In this document: in pieces, positions 55,259 to 58,801 of the stretch
Position numbering within the stretch: the stretch's first letter is position 1
Layout of the letters: each line of letters begins with the position of its first letter
DNA from: Yersinia pekkanenii
GTDB lineage: Bacteria > Pseudomonadota > Gammaproteobacteria > Enterobacterales > Enterobacteriaceae
NCBI RefSeq assembly: GCF_001152565.1
Contig: NZ_CQAZ01000001.1
Location: forward strand, 148,637 to 207,437
Reading direction: 5' to 3'
Length of the DNA: 58,801 bases
The notes under the pieces: generated by a model
Database searches by the model: none
Seen by the model: the letters and a program-made list of their open reading frames with translations, nothing else
Told to the model about the DNA's origin: nothing
Position numbers and translations under genes: made by a program

Positions 55259-56458
55259 TTACATCCCCATCGGTGGCCCCCTGTGTGGGGCCTTACTGTT
55301 GGCGGTGCGGGTGCTGCCTTGGCTGACAATCACCTGTTCTCCGGCTTGCAAACCAGAGAGGATCTGCGCATCGACATTATTATTTAATCCGACGGTGACC
55401 TCACGCAGACTGACTTTGCCGCTATCGCTCACGACTTGAACCCGATATTTGCCTGTGTTGTTTTCCAAGGCAGTGGCAGGGATCACGATGGCATCCTCGG
55501 CTTTATGCAACAGGATATAGACCTGCGCGGTCATTGAAATACGTAATGCACCCTTTGGATTGGGCACATCAAATAGGCCGTTATAATAAATGGCGGTGCT
55601 ACTGCTCGAACTTGATGACGAGGTAGTGGTTTCATCGTTAATTGAATCAGGAGCCGGTTCTATGGCTCGCAGCGTGGCACTGAACCGTTCTTCTGGTTGG
55701 CCTAAAATGGTGAAGTAGACCGGCATACCGGCTTTGACTTTCACTATATCAGCTTCAGAAATCTGTGCTTCGATGGTCATGGTGTCGAGCTGTGCGACTT
55801 TAATGATGGTAGGCGCGCTTTGCACTGCGTTGACGGTTTGCCCCTCTTCTACCGGGATGGCAACCACGGTGCCGGCAATTGGCGAATTGATTTTGGTGTA
55901 ACCAAGATTGAGCCTGGCGGTGCTGACGGCAATTTCTGCCTGGGCAATCTGGGCATCAAGCGCATTAATTTCAGCCTGAGTGCTCTCTAATAGGGCTTTG
56001 GCGCTATCAAAATCAGCGGGTACACCCAAGCCTTTAGCCAGAATTTGCTGTTGCCGCTGGTAGGTGAGTTGGTTGTTTTTCTGTGTTGCCACTTTCGCTG
56101 TACGTTGGGCCAGCACATTTTTCAATGCCTCTTCTGCATTCTTCAGGGCATTTTGCTGAGTAAGATCATCAATATCAGCCACTAATTGGCCTTTTTCAAC
56201 CTGTTGCCCTAGGGTGACATGGAGGGTTTTGATTTGCCCCGAAACCTGTGCCCCGACAGTCACTTGTTTTTGTGCCTTGATGGAACCATCAGCCAATACG
56301 GTTTGTTCCAGTGTACGGATCTCGGCGGCGGCGGTGATATAACCGGGTTTGTCTGCGGGTAACATTAATCTGAAAATCAGCACGCCGCTGGCGATCAGTA
56401 GCACAATGACCCGCCCGATAAGGCGTCGTTTCGAGCCTGTAACCTGTTGCATAATCAA
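55259..56458 (-). CDS. macA: MacA-type periplasmic adaptor protein
   Basis: A 399-residue membrane-fusion protein of the HlyD/MacA type, with an N-terminal membrane anchor (VIVLLIASGVLIFRLML), a lipoyl half-motif (VGAQVSGQIKTLHV), a long coiled-coil hairpin (about 100-185) and beta domains. About 110 residues from the end a run of eight serines (SSSSSSSS after TT) sits between VNDETTT-like and AIYYNGLF positions; E. coli MacA has no such insertion. Start is a TTG at 56458 with AAGGAA six bases before it, or the ATG two codons later. It is divergent from a two-component system. Confidence 0.9.
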   Translation of the reverse strand: MIMQQVTGSKRRLIGRVIVLLIASGVLIFRLMLPADKPGYITAAAEIRTLEQTVLADGSIKAQKQVTVGAQVSGQIKTLHVTLGQQVEKGQLVADIDDLTQQNALKNAEEALKNVLAQRTAKVATQKNNQLTYQRQQQILAKGLGVPADFDSAKALLESTQAEINALDAQIAQAEIAVSTARLNLGYTKINSPIAGTVVAIPVEEGQTVNAVQSAPTIIKVAQLDTMTIEAQISEADIVKVKAGMPVYFTILGQPEERFSATLRAIEPAPDSINDETTTSSSSSSSSTAIYYNGLFDVPNPKGALRISMTAQVYILLHKAEDAIVIPATALENNTGKYRVQVVSDSGKVSLREVTVGLNNNVDAQILSGLQAGEQVIVSQGSTRTANSKAPHRGPPMGM

Positions 56459-56562
56459 TCAACGTTCCTTGAGCCACAATTAAGAAAATAGTGAAGCCAA
56501 ATGCCAGGGGGTAATTTACCGCCAAGACCGGTGAGTGTGAGTTAAGTGAGATTCAAGAATAT

Positions 56563-56578
56563 GTAAGGATTGAGTAAA
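56563..56578. promoter_or_regulatory. CpxR-like tandem GTAA sites between macA and the response regulator gene
   Basis: GTAAG-(6 bases)-GTAAA lies in the divergent region, close to the CpxR pattern GTAAA-n5-GTAAA, with related GTGAG repeats just before. It could serve autoregulation and macAB control by the adjacent CpxRA-like pair. Confidence 0.4.
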
Positions 56579-56639
56579 ACTGGCTGCGCGCGAGTCAAAT
56601 AGGCATGAAAATAGCCGAAATCAGGCAGGAGAGTTAAAC

Positions 56640-57323
56640 ATGAAAATTTTGTTGGTCGACGATGATGTAGAACTGGGTACGATGTTAAGGGAATACCTGA
56701 ACGGCGAGGGGTTTAATGCCGAATTGGTATTAACCGGCAAAGAGGGTATTACAGCTGCCTTGTCTGGAGAGTACACCGCCTTGATCCTCGATATTATGCT
56801 GCCTGATATGAGTGGTATTGATGTATTACGTCAAGTGCGTAAAAACAGCCGCTTACCCATTATTATGTTGACGGCCAAAGGTGACAATATTGACCGGGTT
56901 ATCGGCCTGGAAATGGGGGCTGATGATTATATGCCTAAGCCATGCTATCCACGCGAACTGGTGGCCCGACTGCGTGCCGTGTTGCGCCGTTTTGATGAGC
57001 ATCCTGAAGTGTTGTCGATAGAGGATAGTGTCATCACCCAGGGTGGGTTGACGCTCAATCCATCCACCCGCAGCAGTGAATGGCAGGGTAAACCTTTTGA
57101 TCTGACCGCATCGGAATTCAATTTACTGGAATTGCTGTTGCGTTCACCTGAGCGCGTGGTCACCAAAGATGAGTTATCTGATAAAGGGTTAGGCCGCCCA
57201 CGGGAAGCCTACGATCGCAGCGTTGATGTGCATATCAGCAATATCCGTCAGAAGCTTGCCGCTCTGCCGGGGAACACCCTGAATATTGAAACGGTACGTA
57301 GTATTGGTTATCGCATCAGATAA
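56640..57323 (+). CDS. CpxR-like response regulator
   Basis: A 227-residue OmpR/PhoB-family regulator. The receiver domain starts MKILLVDDDVELGTML and has the phospho-acceptor Asp in LILDIMLPDMSG (about residue 51) and Lys in DYMPKPCYPRELV (about 101). The C-terminal winged helix is at 135-227 (LTASEFNLLELLLRSPERVV, YDRSVDVHISNIRQKL). It is nearest to CpxR but clearly diverged, and its sensor is adjacent, so it is probably a paralogue of the true CpxR. The start has CAGGAGAG. It faces macA. Confidence 0.88.
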   Translation: MKILLVDDDVELGTMLREYLNGEGFNAELVLTGKEGITAALSGEYTALILDIMLPDMSGIDVLRQVRKNSRLPIIMLTAKGDNIDRVIGLEMGADDYMPKPCYPRELVARLRAVLRRFDEHPEVLSIEDSVITQGGLTLNPSTRSSEWQGKPFDLTASEFNLLELLLRSPERVVTKDELSDKGLGRPREAYDRSVDVHISNIRQKLAALPGNTLNIETVRSIGYRIR

Positions 57324-57349
57324 TGGCCATAGGTGGAGTGAGATAACGT

Positions 57350-58717
57350 ATGCGTGGAAGGTTGTTCTGGAAAATTCTGTTGGGATTTTGGCTGACCTTT
57401 ATTTTGATGACTCAGATGCTGTGGGGGGTGTTTTCCTTTTACGGTAATCGCCATGAACCGCCTGATCGCGAAATGGTGCGGCAGATGGCTAAATTGCAGG
57501 TTGCATCTGCCGCCTCGGTACTGCATAACGGTGGTTTGCCTGCGCTGAATACTATGATTGCCAACTGGTCTGAGGCGGATAAAACCCATTTTTCTGTCTT
57601 ACCTGCACCCATACTGCCGCCAGAAGCCGCAGAAACTCCTGTTGGAAAGGTGATGCCTAAAGGCAATAAGCCAGAGTTTTACACGAGAGAAATTACCACT
57701 TGGGTCCAAGATCCCGATGGGCAGGGTTATCGTATCAGTTATGATATTGATGGTTTACGGGCAGTTAATCCCCGGGGTAACCCCGACGAGGATCGTCATG
57801 AAATACTGAACATTCCGATCCCTATGATTTGGATGGGGGTATTAGGGGGGTTATTTTTCAGTGCGTTATTAGCCTGGAACCTGACGCGGCCTATGCGCCA
57901 GTTACGTGCCGGTTTTGAACGGGTGGCTCAGGGCGATTTATCGGTGAGATTACTGCCGGTGATGCGCCGACGCCACGATGAACTGACTGAGGTGGCCCGC
58001 GATTTTGACTCGATGGCGGAACGCCTTGAAGCGCTGGTCAGCGCCCGTGAACAGCTACTGCATGATGTTTCCCATGAATTACGTTCTCCGTTGGCTCGTT
58101 TGCAATTAGCTATCGGATTGGCGCATCAGAATCCGGTTAACGTAGAAAGTTCCTTGCAGCGTATTGAGCACGAATCGGAACGGTTAGATAAGATGATTGG
58201 TGAGTTGCTGGCGCTATCCCGTGCAGAAAATCACGGTCTGACAGATGATGACGAATATTTCGATTTACACGAGTTAGTGAAAGTCGTGGTGAATGATGCT
58301 CGCTTTGAAGCACAGGTGCCGGGGGTGGAAATCTGGCTACAGGTGACACCACAAGTGGAGTACACCGTTAACGGCAATGCTGAGTTAATGCGACGGGCGA
58401 TTGATAATATCGTGCGTAATGCGCTGCGTTTCTCAACCCATGGTCAGCAGGTGAAAGTGACACTCTCGCTGGTGGATAAAAATTATCTGATTCAGGTGGT
58501 GGATCAGGGGCCGGGGGTTGAGGAAAGCAAGCTCTCCAGCATTTTTGATCCCTTTGTTCGCGTTCAATCAGCCATGTCTGGTAAAGGCTATGGCCTGGGG
58601 CTGGCAATTACCCGTAAGGTGATTCTGGCTCATGGCGGGCAGGTTGAAGCAAGAAACGGCGAGCAAGGGGGGCTGGTGATTACGCTACGCGTTCCACGCT
58701 GGATTGCAGCAGATTAA
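57350..58717 (+). CDS. CpxA-like sensor histidine kinase
   Basis: A 455-residue kinase with two membrane segments (ILLGFWLTFILMTQMLWGVF near residue 8 and IWMGVLGGLFFSALLAWNLT near 160), a periplasmic sensor of about 125 residues between them, HAMP (175-230), dimerisation domain with the phospho-His in HDVSHELRSPLARLQLAIGL (about residue 243) and an ATPase domain (IDNIVRNALRFS, DQGPGVEESK, GKGYGLGLAIT). It signals to the response regulator 26 bases upstream. The periplasmic part is what differs most from CpxA. Confidence 0.9.
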   Translation: MRGRLFWKILLGFWLTFILMTQMLWGVFSFYGNRHEPPDREMVRQMAKLQVASAASVLHNGGLPALNTMIANWSEADKTHFSVLPAPILPPEAAETPVGKVMPKGNKPEFYTREITTWVQDPDGQGYRISYDIDGLRAVNPRGNPDEDRHEILNIPIPMIWMGVLGGLFFSALLAWNLTRPMRQLRAGFERVAQGDLSVRLLPVMRRRHDELTEVARDFDSMAERLEALVSAREQLLHDVSHELRSPLARLQLAIGLAHQNPVNVESSLQRIEHESERLDKMIGELLALSRAENHGLTDDDEYFDLHELVKVVVNDARFEAQVPGVEIWLQVTPQVEYTVNGNAELMRRAIDNIVRNALRFSTHGQQVKVTLSLVDKNYLIQVVDQGPGVEESKLSSIFDPFVRVQSAMSGKGYGLGLAITRKVILAHGGQVEARNGEQGGLVITLRVPRWIAAD

Positions 58718-58732
58718 ATCAGGTAAATTATT

Positions 58733-58790
58733 CAGGTAAGTGAACGTAGTTAACACCTCTGCGGCTTCAGATACGAAGGATGTCGTAGAA
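58733..58790. repeat. Possible ERIC-type arm at the window end
   Basis: GTGAACGTAGTTAACACCTC followed by TGCGGCTTCAGATACGAAGGA resembles the outer arm of the ERIC-type repeat, but is diverged and cut close to the window edge. Confidence 0.4.
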
Positions 58791-58801
58791 AACAAAAACG
58801 G

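Overview
The window is chromosomal DNA of an enterobacterium, most likely a Yersinia species (Y. pseudotuberculosis/enterocolitica-like; the species cannot be fixed from the window alone). The basis is gene content and order (purC-ypfJ-tmcA, ypfN-dapE-yffB, acrD next to ypfM, a five-gene napFDABC operon beside narP, maeB, hemF, cysPTWAM), several copies and fragments of the ERIC-type intergenic repeat in the form common in Yersinia, and Yersinia-like additions such as a split sialic acid locus run by an RpiR-type regulator. I recognised no rRNA, tRNA, CRISPR array or intact insertion sequence.

Layout. 1-138: a perfect 138-bp palindrome ending on the purC start codon, probably a contig-end fold-back. 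136-7428: housekeeping block with purC, ypfJ, a DUF441 membrane protein, tmcA, a decayed stretch, ypfN, an M15 peptidase, dapE and yffB. 7427-9180: AT-rich accessory scar with a serine-recombinase fragment, a decayed small membrane protein gene and a broken DUF4225 gene. 9182-14061: TPR protein and an FbpABC/AfuABC-type transporter of unknown substrate. 14219-18692: the 20-residue YpfM gene, acrD, a frameshifted winged-helix gene, narP. 19198-23581: napFDABC, the periplasmic nitrate reductase. 23753-29263: nudK, maeB, yaiI, hemF, ypeA. 29392-29883: orphan gene. 30469-38943: a sugar-catabolic operon with a ribose-type ABC transporter, a D-apionate-lactonase-like protein, a relic of the apiose dehydrogenase gene, an aldo/keto reductase, a sulfurtransferase and a short-chain dehydrogenase. 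39047-41508: BOF-fold protein, RpoE-type lipoprotein YfeY, DyP peroxidase YfeX. 41582-47987: sialic acid genes nanA, nanE, nanK, nanQ, an RpiR regulator and nanT. 48235-53153: cysPTWAM. 53213-58717: macAB divergent from a CpxRA-like two-component system.

How the genes work together. The nap operon is preceded by a good FNR site and by NarP/NarL- and Fur-like sequences, and narP itself is divergent from it, so this is a self-contained module for respiration at low nitrate. The sialic acid genes form a complete route: NanT uptake, NanA cleavage, NanK phosphorylation and NanE epimerisation. Both nan promoter regions carry 13-bp palindromes of the form GGAGYnnnRCTCC, arranged in pairs exactly 30 bp apart; these are the likely operators of the RpiR regulator. 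The cys genes import sulfate/thiosulfate and CysM can make cysteine from thiosulfate.

The most unusual region is 30469-38943. It looks like an apiose/apionate utilisation operon in which the canonical Gfo/Idh-type apiose dehydrogenase has been reduced to about 20 recognisable codons between the lactonase and an aldo/keto reductase. The remaining oxidoreductases may have taken over its step, or the substrate may have changed. The pairing with a rhodanese-type sulfurtransferase is unexpected.
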